Positions 1 to 7,386 are shown, counted from the first letter of the stretch. The stretch: DNA of 15,217 nt from an uncultured Clostridia bacterium (GCA_937892135.1 CALAUK010000161.1:1-15217), one strand, 5' to 3'. Notes: generated by a model not told the origin, from the sequence alone. A program made the numbers and translations.

Positions 1-71
1 TCAAACAGTATAACACAAAAAAAATAAAAATTCAATAGAAAACAAGGGCAAAAAATTTTTTATCTTTTTTA

Positions 72-110
72 AAACATTTGTTTGCTTTTTTGGAAAAGAT
101 GTGTTATAAT
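72..110 (+). promoter_or_regulatory. lexA promoter with candidate LexA box
   Basis: A sigma-A type promoter is visible: -35 TTGCTT at 82-87, a 17-nt spacer, and -10 TATAAT at 105-110 with a TG one base upstream (extended -10). AAACATTTGTTT at 72-83 fits the AAC-N4-GTT core of the Gram-positive LexA operator and overlaps the -35 box. This would allow LexA to repress its own gene, as is usual in Firmicutes. The outermost bases are A and T rather than the preferred G and C, so the operator assignment is weaker than the promoter. Confidence 0.65.
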
Positions 111-130
111 TGACATATACGGATATTTGC

Positions 131-240
131 GATGCAAAAATCCTGCGAGTTTTTCAACTCGCTTGCGGCCTTTAAGACCGCATATGCCATTTGACGACGT
201 CGCAAAAAAGTCCTTGCGAGCAAGCATTTTTGCTCCTTGT
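131..240. repeat. Hairpin-rich block in the lexA leader, possible interspersed repeat
   Basis: The 305 bases before lexA hold no convincing gene. After the promoter comes a block of short inverted repeats, more GC-rich than its surroundings: GCGAGTT/AACTCGC (145-151 and 156-162), TGCGG/CCGCA (164-168 and 178-182), CTTGC/GCAAG (213-217 and 220-224) and GAGCAA/TTGCTC (218-223 and 230-235). A motif of the form GCAAAAA-TCCT-GCGAG occurs twice, at 134-149 and, with small insertions, at 202-220. This suggests an internal duplication. The block would be transcribed as part of the lexA 5' leader. It could be a REP- or MITE-like element or a structured leader. One window cannot show whether it recurs in the genome. 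Confidence 0.4.
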
Positions 241-305
241 AGAATGATGTCTAACACTATGATAAAAAGAAAATAGGTTAAAAAATAAAAGTTAGGAGAG
301 ATTTT

Positions 306-977
306 ATGGCAAGAACATCTGATAAAGGCCCTAAAATATTGATGTTTATTGATGAGCAGACTAAGAAAAACGGATATCCTCCGTCAGTAAGAGAGATAGG
401 AGAGGCTGTTGGATTAAGTTCTACTTCAAGTGTTCACGCTCAGCTTGCAGCTTTAAGTAATGCAGGATATCTTGATAAGCATGACGCTAAAACAAGAGCG
501 TTAAAGCTTACAGATAAGTTTTATGAAGAATACAATGTTTCAAAAACTAACGATTTAAGTGATGATTCTTTTGATAAGTTCTATGCAAATGTCCAGAGCG
601 AATATCTTGAAGTGCCCGTTTTGGGAAGAGTTGCTGCGGGTCAGCCCATTTTAGCTGTTGAAGATGCAACAGACGTTTTGCCTCTTCCTATGAGCTTTGC
701 AAAAAACAAGGACTTGTTCGTGCTTACGGTGAGCGGTGAGTCTATGATTGAGGCTGCGATACTTGACGGTGATATGGTTATTGTGCAAAAGCAGAGAACT
801 GCAAATGACGGAGATATCGTTGTCGCTTTGGTTGAAGACTCTGCAACTGTAAAAACTTTTTACAGAGAAAACGGCCGTTTCAGGCTTCAGCCTGAAAATT
901 CAAGCATGGAGCCTATAATTGTTGATGAGGTTAAAATCTTAGGCAAGGTTGTAGGTCTTTTCAGAACAAGAATGTAA
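306..977 (+). CDS. lexA: SOS response repressor LexA
   Basis: LexA represses SOS genes and is inactivated by RecA-stimulated self-cleavage after DNA damage. The 223-aa product has the N-terminal winged helix-turn-helix (about residues 1-70, with GYPPSVREIGEAVGLSS as the recognition region). The C-terminal S24 peptidase domain has the Ala111-Gly112 cleavage site in RVAAGQP, the catalytic Ser146 in SGESM and the catalytic Lys183 in ATVKTFYR. It is slightly longer than typical LexA (about 200-206 aa), with the extra residues in the linker around 72-100. The ATG follows AGGAG at 294-298. A candidate LexA operator lies in the promoter, implying autorepression. The next gene begins 15 nt after the stop and is probably cotranscribed. 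Confidence 0.97.
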   Translation: MARTSDKGPKILMFIDEQTKKNGYPPSVREIGEAVGLSSTSSVHAQLAALSNAGYLDKHDAKTRALKLTDKFYEEYNVSKTNDLSDDSFDKFYANVQSEYLEVPVLGRVAAGQPILAVEDATDVLPLPMSFAKNKDLFVLTVSGESMIEAAILDGDMVIVQKQRTANDGDIVVALVEDSATVKTFYRENGRFRLQPENSSMEPIIVDEVKILGKVVGLFRTRM

Positions 978-992
978 CAGGAGGAAGAAAAA

Positions 993-2261
993 ATGAAAAA
1001 AGTTATCAGTTCTGTTTTGGCTATTATGATGCTTGTGTCGGCTTTGTGTCCTTTGTGTTTTGCAGAGGGTACAGAGGGCAAGGTAAGATTTTATTCATAC
1101 GATATAAATGCATCCTCGGAAGAAGATTTTATTTTAGAGATTTTTGTTGAAAACAATCCCGGAATATGCTCATATATGATTTCTCTTGAGTATGACAAAG
1201 CTTTGCTTAACGTAGAACCGGATGACGGAAGCGAAAGAGCGGTATGGGGAACGAGCGTAATTAACGGAATGGGTATGTATAATGATACATACAAGGAAAA
1301 TGCCGTATCGGTAGTTGTTGCAAATGCTGAAAACTGTTTTGAAGACGGCGAGGTTTTAAGCTTCAGGTTTACTGTTAATGAAATTTTGGAAAAAGCGGAC
1401 ACAAAGGTTAAGGTTATTTTAGAAAGTGTATCTCATTTTGATGATAATGAGGGAACTTTTGAAGCGTATGATATGTTTGAGGCTAAATACCAGGAGCCTG
1501 TTTCATACGATGTTAACATAAGAATTAATGACGAGATTAATGTAGATTCTGTTTCTTATATTGATTTGGATTATGAAACAGAAAAGGAATTTAAAGAAAG
1601 ATACGAAAATCAGCTTGAAAATAATGAACAGGTAAATCCTACTCCCAAACCCATATACAGACCTGAAGGTGGCGGTGGAAGTACTGTGACAAAAAAGCCT
1701 CAGATAAAGAAAAACGCTGATATTTCATCATATATGGCACCTGAAAGCGAAAACAAATTCGCGCCCGACAGATATGCTACAAGATATGAGGTTGTAGGTG
1801 CTCTTTCAAAAGTTTTTACGGTTGAAAACGCTACTCAAAAAGATGATTTTTCTGACGTTGATGAAGAGTATAAAAAAGCTGTAAATGAGTTTTCGCAGGT
1901 TGGAGTTATAACAGGCTATGAAGATAAAACATTTAAAGGCGAAAACAGTATTACAAGGGCTGAGGTTGTTAAGCTTTTAGCTACCGCATTTGATATAAAG
2001 AGCACTTCAATAAAAGAAACAGAGCTTCTGGATGTTTCAGGTCACTGGGCAGAAGAATACATTCTTGCATTTATTGAAAATGGATATATTTTAGGATATC
2101 CCGACAATACTTTTAAACCCGACAGTAATATAACAAGAGCCGAGGTTGTTGCAATTTTAAACCGTATCCTTAATATAAAAGAAAAAACAGATATTTTACC
2201 TGTTTTTGAGGATTTAAGCGCAGACCATTGGGCGTATAATATTGTAATGTCTACATTTTAA
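993..2261 (+). CDS. Secreted cohesin-like / S-layer homology (SLH) domain protein
   Basis: This is a 422-aa exported protein with a signal peptide at residues 1-24, likely cut after CFA. Residues about 31-170 look like a cohesin-type beta-sandwich: GICSYMISLEYDKALLNV matches the start of such domains. A charged stretch (190-212) and a Pro/Gly linker (214-235) follow. Residues 245-422 hold SLH repeats with TRAEVV motifs at 321-326 and 381-386, a degenerate first one (TRYEVV, 263-268) and a final partial one ending at HWAYN. SLH domains bind secondary cell wall polymers, so the protein should be anchored to the cell surface. Cohesin domains bind dockerins, but no dockerin partner is in the window. 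The ATG follows AGGAGG (979-984). It probably shares the lexA transcript. Its exact role is unknown, and the cohesin call is from pattern only. Confidence 0.8.
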   Translation: MKKVISSVLAIMMLVSALCPLCFAEGTEGKVRFYSYDINASSEEDFILEIFVENNPGICSYMISLEYDKALLNVEPDDGSERAVWGTSVINGMGMYNDTYKENAVSVVVANAENCFEDGEVLSFRFTVNEILEKADTKVKVILESVSHFDDNEGTFEAYDMFEAKYQEPVSYDVNIRINDEINVDSVSYIDLDYETEKEFKERYENQLENNEQVNPTPKPIYRPEGGGGSTVTKKPQIKKNADISSYMAPESENKFAPDRYATRYEVVGALSKVFTVENATQKDDFSDVDEEYKKAVNEFSQVGVITGYEDKTFKGENSITRAEVVKLLATAFDIKSTSIKETELLDVSGHWAEEYILAFIENGYILGYPDNTFKPDSNITRAEVVAILNRILNIKEKTDILPVFEDLSADHWAYNIVMSTF

Positions 2262-2269
2262 AAGAAAGT

Positions 2270-2309
2270 AAAAAAGGCTTTCGTGTTTTAAACACGGAAG
2301 CCTTTTTTG
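2270..2309 (+). terminator. Rho-independent terminator after the lexA operon
   Basis: A strong hairpin starts 9 nt after the SLH gene stop: GGCTT (2276-2280) pairs with AAGCC (2298-2302), then a T-G wobble, then CGTGTT (2282-2287) with AACACG (2291-2296), around a 3-nt loop. Six A residues precede it and six T residues follow, which extends the stem. Confidence 0.93.
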
Positions 2310-2367
2310 TATATTTTCTTTCTGACAAGGGAAAATATAAGTAAAAATAACGGCAGGAGGGAAAGTT

Positions 2368-3372
2368 TTGAAAAAAGGTTTTTCGATGGCGCAAATGCTG
2401 TTTTTTGTTTCGGTGTGTACGGGATTGGGAGGCTTTTTTATTGCAAATTACTGCACAGAAAAGGCGAGTACAACAGCATGGCTTTCTGTTGTTTTGGGAA
2501 TTTTGATTTGCTTTTTATTTGTAAGAGCAATAATAAAAAACGGTGGTTTTGAAAGGATATGTGAGTTTCGGTCAGCAAGGCTTTCGTTTTTTATTTCAAA
2601 CTTTATTTTATCCGTTGTTCTTTTAAGTTATTTTTCAAACATAATAAAAGAGTGGATTTTGCAGGACACGAAAAAAATATTAATTATTTCGGGTCTTTCT
2701 CTTGTTTGTGGAATAGCGCTTTTTAAAAAAGAACGCGCGCTTTTATATTCTGTCTCTTTTGTGGGACTTTTTTTGTTGGTGTTCTCGCTTTTGACCAGAG
2801 GGCTTATTGTATTTGGCGGTGAAACGGAGAAGATTTTCCCTCTTTTTGAAAAGGAGAATTTAAACTTAAACTTTATTTTATCTTCTCTTGCGGTATTTGG
2901 CGTTTTTTCGTCTGCAAGCATTATTACGGCATCAAATGAAAAGAATATTTCCTTAAAAACCTGGGGGACAGCCTCTTTTCTGTGCGGGATAATTTTTGTT
3001 TTGATTATTCTTTCGTGTGTGGTAATTTTAGGTGCTGAGCAAACCGCAGAATCTTACGACGCTATGGTTATTGCTATGCGGGAAAGTGAGCTTTTGGGAA
3101 GGGGGGATATTTTATATTTTACGGTATGGATGTTTTTGATAGCGGCTTCTATAACTTCGGTAACGGTTGCCGCAAGAAATATGATTTTCATAAAGAAGAG
3201 GGGAGTGGTAAATCTTCTTATCACGCTGGCGGTGTTTTTGATTTCGATATTTGTAAGCTATGCCAAAAATCTTACAATGTATCTTGTATATACTCAAATG
3301 GTAGTCTCGGGAGGGGCGCTTGTCCTTTCAGCGATAATATCGATTAAAAAAGGAGGCAGAAATGAGGGTTAA
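2368..3372 (+). CDS. gerAB: Spore germination receptor permease subunit (GerAB family)
   Basis: This 334-aa integral membrane protein resembles the B subunit of GerA-type germinant receptors. These subunits belong to the APC amino acid transporter superfamily and take part in germinant recognition in the spore inner membrane. About ten hydrophobic segments can be counted, the first at residues 9-28 and the last near the C terminus. This is the family topology, although the protein is slightly shorter than the usual 360 or so residues. The start is TTG at 2368, seven nt after GGAGG (2356-2360). It is the first gene of a three-gene operon and overlaps gerAC by 11 nt, so translational coupling is likely. 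I saw no clear sigma-G promoter in the short gap after the preceding terminator. The family call is firm from context, but the specific receptor name (GerA, GerB or GerK) cannot be assigned. Confidence 0.9.
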   Translation: MKKGFSMAQMLFFVSVCTGLGGFFIANYCTEKASTTAWLSVVLGILICFLFVRAIIKNGGFERICEFRSARLSFFISNFILSVVLLSYFSNIIKEWILQDTKKILIISGLSLVCGIALFKKERALLYSVSFVGLFLLVFSLLTRGLIVFGGETEKIFPLFEKENLNLNFILSSLAVFGVFSSASIITASNEKNISLKTWGTASFLCGIIFVLIILSCVVILGAEQTAESYDAMVIAMRESELLGRGDILYFTVWMFLIAASITSVTVAARNMIFIKKRGVVNLLITLAVFLISIFVSYAKNLTMYLVYTQMVVSGGALVLSAIISIKKGGRNEG

Positions 3373-4381
3373 ATCATATTTAATCGGGTTTATCATATTA
3401 TGCGTTATACTTCTTAGCGGCTGCAGCAGAATGCAGCTTGAAAATATGAATATACTGACAACCTATTTTGTTAAAAAAGAAGAAAGCGATATTGTACTTG
3501 GCGGAGGGGTTTCTAATGTGAGAACCCTTTCCGATTCTATGGCAGATAAGCCTGTAAGCCTTATATACGGAAAAGGGGAGAATCTTTCTGAAGCTGAAGA
3601 AAAACTTGAAAAAAGCGCAGACCACCCTTTGTTTTTTGGAGGCATAAGGGCTGTTGTGATAGATGAGAGATATGCAAAAGACGGAATATTTGAGTTCGTG
3701 AGGGGGCTTGAAAAGGATTACAAGTTAAGAAGTGAAAGCATGGTATTTGTAACTGAAGGAGACCCCGAAAAAATAATCACACATAAGGCGATAAATGATT
3801 TTACGGGCGGTTTTGCGGCTGAAAGCCTTTTGAAGGCTTTAAACGATGAGGGAAAAATAAGCTATGTTACGCTTTCGGATTTGTTTGAAATGATGGCGGT
3901 TAAAAAGGCGGGGATAGCGATTTCGGTGGTTGACACGAATGACGATATATTAAGCTTCGGGGGTTATGCACTGTTTAATAAAGACGGGAAAATGATTGAC
4001 CTTGCTGACAATGAGGTTTCAGAGGGCATAACATTATTTTTAAATGATGTGGCAGAAACGGAGTTTTACAAAGACGGATACAAGCATGAAATTAAAAAGA
4101 TAAATCAGAAATTAAGTGTAAAAAAAGAAAATGGGAAAACTCTGCTTTATGTCAAAATGGAATTTGACTCAGGAAGTGCAGATGAGAAAATTAAAAGGTT
4201 TGCAGAAGAGAAAATTACAAACGCTATTAAAAAAGCATTTAAAAAGGCGCAGGATGAAAATTGTGATTTTTTAAATCTGTACAGAATTTATCAGAAAAAA
4301 TATCGTTATGAATTTGAAAAAAGTGGCTATGGGGGTCTTCTTAAAGACTGGGAGATAAAAACCCAAATTACAGTAAAATGA
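3362..4381 (+). CDS. gerAC: Spore germination receptor lipoprotein subunit (GerAC family)
   Basis: This 339-aa lipoprotein is the C subunit of the germinant receptor and is expected on the outer face of the spore inner membrane. The N terminus is a lipoprotein signal peptide with lipobox LLSGC, the lipidated cysteine being Cys21. The body is hydrophilic. It has the family pattern of an N-terminal region with LSEAEEKLEKSADHPLFFGG, resembling the Ger(x)C segment that precedes the RAVVIDE strand. The C-terminal domain includes the ending YRYEFEKSGYGGLLKDWEI. It is somewhat short for the family (about 370-400 aa). It overlaps the end of gerAB by 11 nt and is followed 9 nt later by gerAA, whose ribosome binding site overlaps the gerAC stop codon. 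Confidence 0.92.
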   Translation: MRVKSYLIGFIILCVILLSGCSRMQLENMNILTTYFVKKEESDIVLGGGVSNVRTLSDSMADKPVSLIYGKGENLSEAEEKLEKSADHPLFFGGIRAVVIDERYAKDGIFEFVRGLEKDYKLRSESMVFVTEGDPEKIITHKAINDFTGGFAAESLLKALNDEGKISYVTLSDLFEMMAVKKAGIAISVVDTNDDILSFGGYALFNKDGKMIDLADNEVSEGITLFLNDVAETEFYKDGYKHEIKKINQKLSVKKENGKTLLYVKMEFDSGSADEKIKRFAEEKITNAIKKAFKKAQDENCDFLNLYRIYQKKYRYEFEKSGYGGLLKDWEIKTQITVK

Positions 4382-4390
4382 GGTGATACC

Positions 4391-5821
4391 TTGCAAGATG
4401 TTAAGAAAAAGGCCGAAGAGTTATCTTCGCGCTGTAATCTTGTTTTAAGAAAAATAGAAACTGAAAAAAATTCTGCATATATACTTTATGTCAAGCAGCT
4501 TTCCGATGTTGAGCTTATGACACATAATGTAATAATACCGCTGACTGAGGAGTTTAGAAAAGAAAGCGAAGAAGAATACACTGCGGAAAAGATAGCATAT
4601 TCTGTGGTTTGCTCTGAGGATTTGAAAATCATAGATTCCGAGGAAACGATTTTAGATGAGGTTTTAAACGGAATGACGGCTCTTCTTATGGAGGGACTTT
4701 CTCCTATAATAATAAATCTTAAAAAGGTTGTAAGCACATCGCCGTCTGAGGCAGATATAAACTATTCAATCCTTGGTGCAAAGGATTCGTTTACAGAAAA
4801 TATGGAAACAAATCTGTCTCTTCTTCGTTACAGGATAAAAGATAAAAACTTAAAGCTTGATAATATAAGTATAGGAAGAAGAACAAAAACGGGCGTGCTT
4901 GTGGCATATATTTCTGATATTGCAGATGAAAAATATGTTAAGCTTATAAAAGAGAGGCTTGAAAAAATAGATATTGACGGGATTAACGAGGCGGGAAAGC
5001 TTTTGTGGTTTTTAAATGATAAGCCGTATTCAGTTTTTCCGCAGGCGGGAATGGAGCAACGCTCAGATAATGCATGTGCTGCGATGCTTGAGGGAAAGAT
5101 TGTTGTTTTGTGCGAGGGAAGCTCGGTGGCCCTTGTTTTGCCAAAGGTTTTTTCGGAGTTTGTGTTTTCGGCTGATGAGGAAAATGAAAATATATACTTT
5201 GCGCTCTTTTCAAGGCTTGTAAGGATAATTTCCATAATAATATCTCTTTTTATAACTCCGTTTTATATGGCGGTTATGATACATCACGGAGAGGCTATAA
5301 ACACCGCTTATGCGATGGTTTTAGCATCGGGAAGAGCGGGGGTTGTTTTTGATGTTGTCACAGAGGCGTTTTTGATGGAGGCATTTGTTGAAATTCTTCG
5401 TGAAGCACTTATCCGTGCGCCTAAAAGCATAGGCTCGTCAATCGGTATAGTAGGAGGTATTGTGGTAGGTTCGGCAATAGTTGAAGCAAAGATTTTTTCG
5501 CCGGTTATTTTAATTATTGTTTCTTTGTCTCTTTTATCAAGTTTTGTTATGCCTGATATTTCTATGTCGAATGCATTTCGCATAATAAAAATAATATTTA
5601 TGATTTGCGCGTGGATTTTTGGGATTCCGGGACTTTGCTTAGGTGCATTTGTTATGATTATGTCTGTGATAAATGATACAAGCCTTAAAACTCCGTATCT
5701 TGCTCCTTTTGCGCCTTTTAATTTAAAGGACAGCATAAAAAATATATACACCAACAAAAGGCTCGCTCTTTTAAGATTTTCTTTTCTTAACACGAAAGCC
5801 AAAATCAAAAGAAAAAAATAA
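4391..5821 (+). CDS. gerAA: Spore germination receptor subunit (GerAA family)
   Basis: This 476-aa protein is the A subunit of the GerA-type receptor, which transduces the germinant signal in the spore inner membrane. Residues 1 to about 265 form the soluble N-terminal region. After this come membrane segments beginning near RLVRIISIIISLFITPFYMAV. A conserved SIGSSIGIVGGIVVGSAIVEA-like loop lies near residues 345-365 and two further hydrophobic stretches follow. The C-terminal tail is lysine-rich. The length is usual for the family. The start is TTG at 4391, preceded by AGGTGA. An internal ATG would remove part of the conserved N-terminal region. As last gene of the operon it gives the order B-C-A instead of the commoner A-first order. 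The operon ends in a terminator right at the stop codon. Confidence 0.95.
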   Translation: MQDVKKKAEELSSRCNLVLRKIETEKNSAYILYVKQLSDVELMTHNVIIPLTEEFRKESEEEYTAEKIAYSVVCSEDLKIIDSEETILDEVLNGMTALLMEGLSPIIINLKKVVSTSPSEADINYSILGAKDSFTENMETNLSLLRYRIKDKNLKLDNISIGRRTKTGVLVAYISDIADEKYVKLIKERLEKIDIDGINEAGKLLWFLNDKPYSVFPQAGMEQRSDNACAAMLEGKIVVLCEGSSVALVLPKVFSEFVFSADEENENIYFALFSRLVRIISIIISLFITPFYMAVMIHHGEAINTAYAMVLASGRAGVVFDVVTEAFLMEAFVEILREALIRAPKSIGSSIGIVGGIVVGSAIVEAKIFSPVILIIVSLSLLSSFVMPDISMSNAFRIIKIIFMICAWIFGIPGLCLGAFVMIMSVINDTSLKTPYLAPFAPFNLKDSIKNIYTNKRLALLRFSFLNTKAKIKRKK

Positions 5822-5847
5822 TCCGCTTTTTTATAGCGGATTATTTT
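5817..5847. terminator. Bidirectional terminator between convergent genes
   Basis: AATAATCCGCT (5817-5827) pairs perfectly with AGCGGATTATT (5835-5845), giving an 11-bp stem with a 7-nt loop. It overlaps the gerAA stop codon and is flanked by T residues on the plus strand and by a run of A residues (T on the minus strand) on the other side. It can therefore end transcripts of both the germination operon and the convergent minus-strand gene. Confidence 0.85.
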
Positions 5848-6270
5848 CTACTTTTTTATTAAAGTTGCATCCTCGGATTTTAAGATTTCCTTAACAGAGT
5901 TTTTAGAAGAAATTGGTGTTTTAATATAAAGCCCAAGAGAAAAACTGTCATACGGAAAATCTGTTTTTCCTCTTGTGGGAGAGGAAAGTGAGTTTTTTTC
6001 GGTTATAAGAAAATCTGCATAGCAAAAAGGAGAAAATCCTATTTGCGAGTCGAAAGAAGAGTCTGATGAATTTTCCAGTGCGTTTTTCTGAGAGAGCATT
6101 CCTGACGGGCTTCCTATTATATCGGCATCTTTAAAAAGAATACCATCGTCTGTTATAGATAAATCTGAGTCAAACATACTTATTTTTATATCTTTGTCGT
6201 AATCGGTAATTTTTTTTATTGCTCTCTCGGCGGAATCTTCTGATTTGAAAATTGCATATATATCTGACAT
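5848..6270 (-). CDS. Hypothetical protein, 140 aa, downstream of spoIIR
   Basis: I do not recognise this protein. It has no signal peptide or membrane segment. The N terminus (IYAIFKSEDSAERAIKKI) predicts a beta strand followed by a helix. This is like the small domain found in general stress and sporulation proteins that have a phrase of the type F-x-s-xx-xAExAI, but the similarity is too short to name a family. The middle (about residues 60-85) is rich in Ser, Asn and Phe. The minus-strand ATG at 6270 follows AGAAAGGA (6280-6287). A TATAAT on the minus strand (6301-6306) could serve as a -10 box, without a good -35. The gene ends in the terminator shared with gerAA. It lies 82 nt downstream of spoIIR, so a forespore role is possible but only inferred. 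Confidence 0.7.
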   Translation of the reverse strand: MSDIYAIFKSEDSAERAIKKITDYDKDIKISMFDSDLSITDDGILFKDADIIGSPSGMLSQKNALENSSDSSFDSQIGFSPFCYADFLITEKNSLSSPTRGKTDFPYDSFSLGLYIKTPISSKNSVKEILKSEDATLIKK

Positions 6271-6346
6271 TTGAAAAAATCCTTTCTTATTTATATATAA
6301 TTATATTTTGCGAAAGAAAGGAAATTAAACGAAGAGGTTTATGGTA

Positions 6347-6368
6347 AAAAAGTTAAAAAAACTTTTTT
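6347..6368 (-). terminator. Weak A/T-rich hairpin at the end of spoIIR
   Basis: AAAAAAGTT (6347-6355) and AACTTTTTT (6360-6368) form a 9-bp inverted repeat with an AAAA loop on the plus strand. On the minus strand it overlaps the spoIIR stop codon and ends in T6. Only one G-C pair is present, so termination would be partial at best. Transcripts could read through into the downstream 140-aa gene. Confidence 0.4.
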
Positions 6369-6970
6369 ATATTCTGAAGATAATCGAAAATCTTAAAACG
6401 ATAAACTGTTGTGATTTGCTCTTCGTTTGAGGATATTATATAATAGCTTTCTTTTGAGAGGTTTTGCTTTAAATATTGTTCTGATGTCTGGGTTAGTTTT
6501 ACTGAATTATCAGTAAAGCACATGGGAGGGAACATAACGCACCACCAGTTTTCGCCCTCGGCTTTGCCTAAGTCGATGCAAAGGGCGTTATAGTTTCCGG
6601 CAGGAAGAGTTACATTTTCGTAGCTTTTTGTCGGGAAGCTTTTTTTATCTAAGTATACTGTCGCAGAGTATGGAAGATTATTTTCCTTTAAATATTCATT
6701 TACAGCGTTTTTAAGCTCAAAAATATTTTTTTCAATGATAAAAACGCTTTCTTCCACGCTTTTTGCATCTTTAAGCTTTGGCGACAGGAAGCTTACCGCT
6801 TTGTTTCTTACTTTAAGCTTTATAGCCTGGTCAAAGTCCGTGTCGCTGTTTGCTTTAACATGAAAGCGTATTACAGAGCGGGAGATATCTTTTTGTACGC
6901 ACGAAGCAAAAGATAAAACCGAAACAGAAAAAGACAATAATATTAATATTAGCATAAAAACCTTTTTCAT
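6353..6970 (-). CDS. spoIIR: Stage II sporulation protein R (SpoIIR)
   Basis: SpoIIR is made in the forespore, secreted toward the mother cell, and triggers SpoIIGA to process pro-sigma-E. The 205-aa product has an N-terminal signal or anchor segment (residues 1-22). The family motifs follow: IRFHVKANSDTDFDQAIKLKVR near residues 34-55, LPAGNYNALCIDLGKAEGENWWCVMFPPMCF near 121-151, and a C-terminal region ending in KKFF. The length matches the family. The minus-strand ATG at 6970 follows an AAAGGTG-type ribosome binding site. It is transcribed divergently from rpmG and away from it. A sigma-F/sigma-G-like promoter lies upstream. Its presence shows that the organism belongs to an endospore-forming lineage. 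Confidence 0.95.
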   Translation of the reverse strand: MKKVFMLILILLSFSVSVLSFASCVQKDISRSVIRFHVKANSDTDFDQAIKLKVRNKAVSFLSPKLKDAKSVEESVFIIEKNIFELKNAVNEYLKENNLPYSATVYLDKKSFPTKSYENVTLPAGNYNALCIDLGKAEGENWWCVMFPPMCFTDNSVKLTQTSEQYLKQNLSKESYYIISSNEEQITTVYRFKIFDYLQNIKKFF

Positions 6971-7016
6971 AATACAAAAACACCTTTCTTTATGTAAAAT
7001 TTACTTCACGCAAAAG

Positions 7017-7045
7017 ATTATTCGCCCATTTTTTGTTAGTTATAC
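7017..7045 (-). promoter_or_regulatory. Candidate forespore promoter of spoIIR
   Basis: On the minus strand, GTATA (7041-7045) matches the -35 box shared by sigma-F and sigma-G. Thirteen nt downstream is GGGCGAATAAT (7017-7027), which partly matches the GG-rich -10 element of sigma-F promoters. The spacing is a little short, and the -10 matches are incomplete. spoIIR is known to be sigma-F controlled in Bacillus. No sigma-A promoter is visible here. Confidence 0.45.
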
Positions 7046-7075
7046 AAAAAAATGAAGAAAAATATAAAAAAAGTC

Positions 7076-7104
7076 TTGACTTGAATAAATAAATATGTTA
7101 TATT
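7076..7104 (+). promoter_or_regulatory. Promoter of the rpmG-secE-nusG-rplKA operon
   Basis: TTGACT (7076-7081), a 17-nt spacer and TATATT (7099-7104), with TG one base before the -10, form a strong sigma-A promoter. Transcription should begin near 7111 and give a leader of about 97 nt. That leader contains a run of nine T (7127-7135), GTGTGC and then seven A (7142-7148). No known leader motif was recognised in it. Confidence 0.85.
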
Positions 7105-7207
7105 AGTAGTGCTTTGAAGTGAAGTCTTTTTTTTTGTGTGCAAAAAAATATTGGTGCATACGGGAAAAAGATTATAACTGATAATACAAACGGAGGTGTC
7201 ATTATAA

Positions 7208-7357
7208 ATGAGAACAAAAATTACATTGGCTTGCTCAGAGTGTAAGCAGAGAAACTACGATACAATGAAGGACAAGAAAAACACTCCTGACAGACTAGAG
7301 CTTAACAAGTACTGCAGATTCTGCAGAAAGCACACTTTGCATAAGGAAACAAAGTAA
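7208..7357 (+). CDS. rpmG: 50S ribosomal protein L33
   Basis: L33 is a small protein of the large ribosomal subunit. The 49-aa product starts MRTKITLACSECKQRNYDT and has two cysteine pairs, CSEC near residues 9-12 and CRFC near 36-39. This marks the zinc-binding (C+) form. In many Firmicutes zinc-free copies exist elsewhere and replace it under zinc limitation. The ATG follows GGAGGT (7192-7197). This is the first gene of the classic rpmG-secE-nusG-rplK-rplA cluster, 29 nt before secE. Confidence 0.95.
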   Translation: MRTKITLACSECKQRNYDTMKDKKNTPDRLELNKYCRFCRKHTLHKETK

Positions 7358-7386
7358 TTTGTATTCTTTTAAGGAGGACAAAGATT

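Noticed and set aside
69..257. Open frames on both strands across the lexA leader (minus 69-257, plus 82-276)
   Set aside because: They cover a promoter and hairpin repeats, have no ribosome binding site and no recognisable protein pattern, so they are treated as chance frames in a repeat.
2307..2552. 81-aa plus-strand frame overlapping the start of gerAB
   Set aside because: It starts within the preceding terminator and lies in another frame of a clear GerAB gene.
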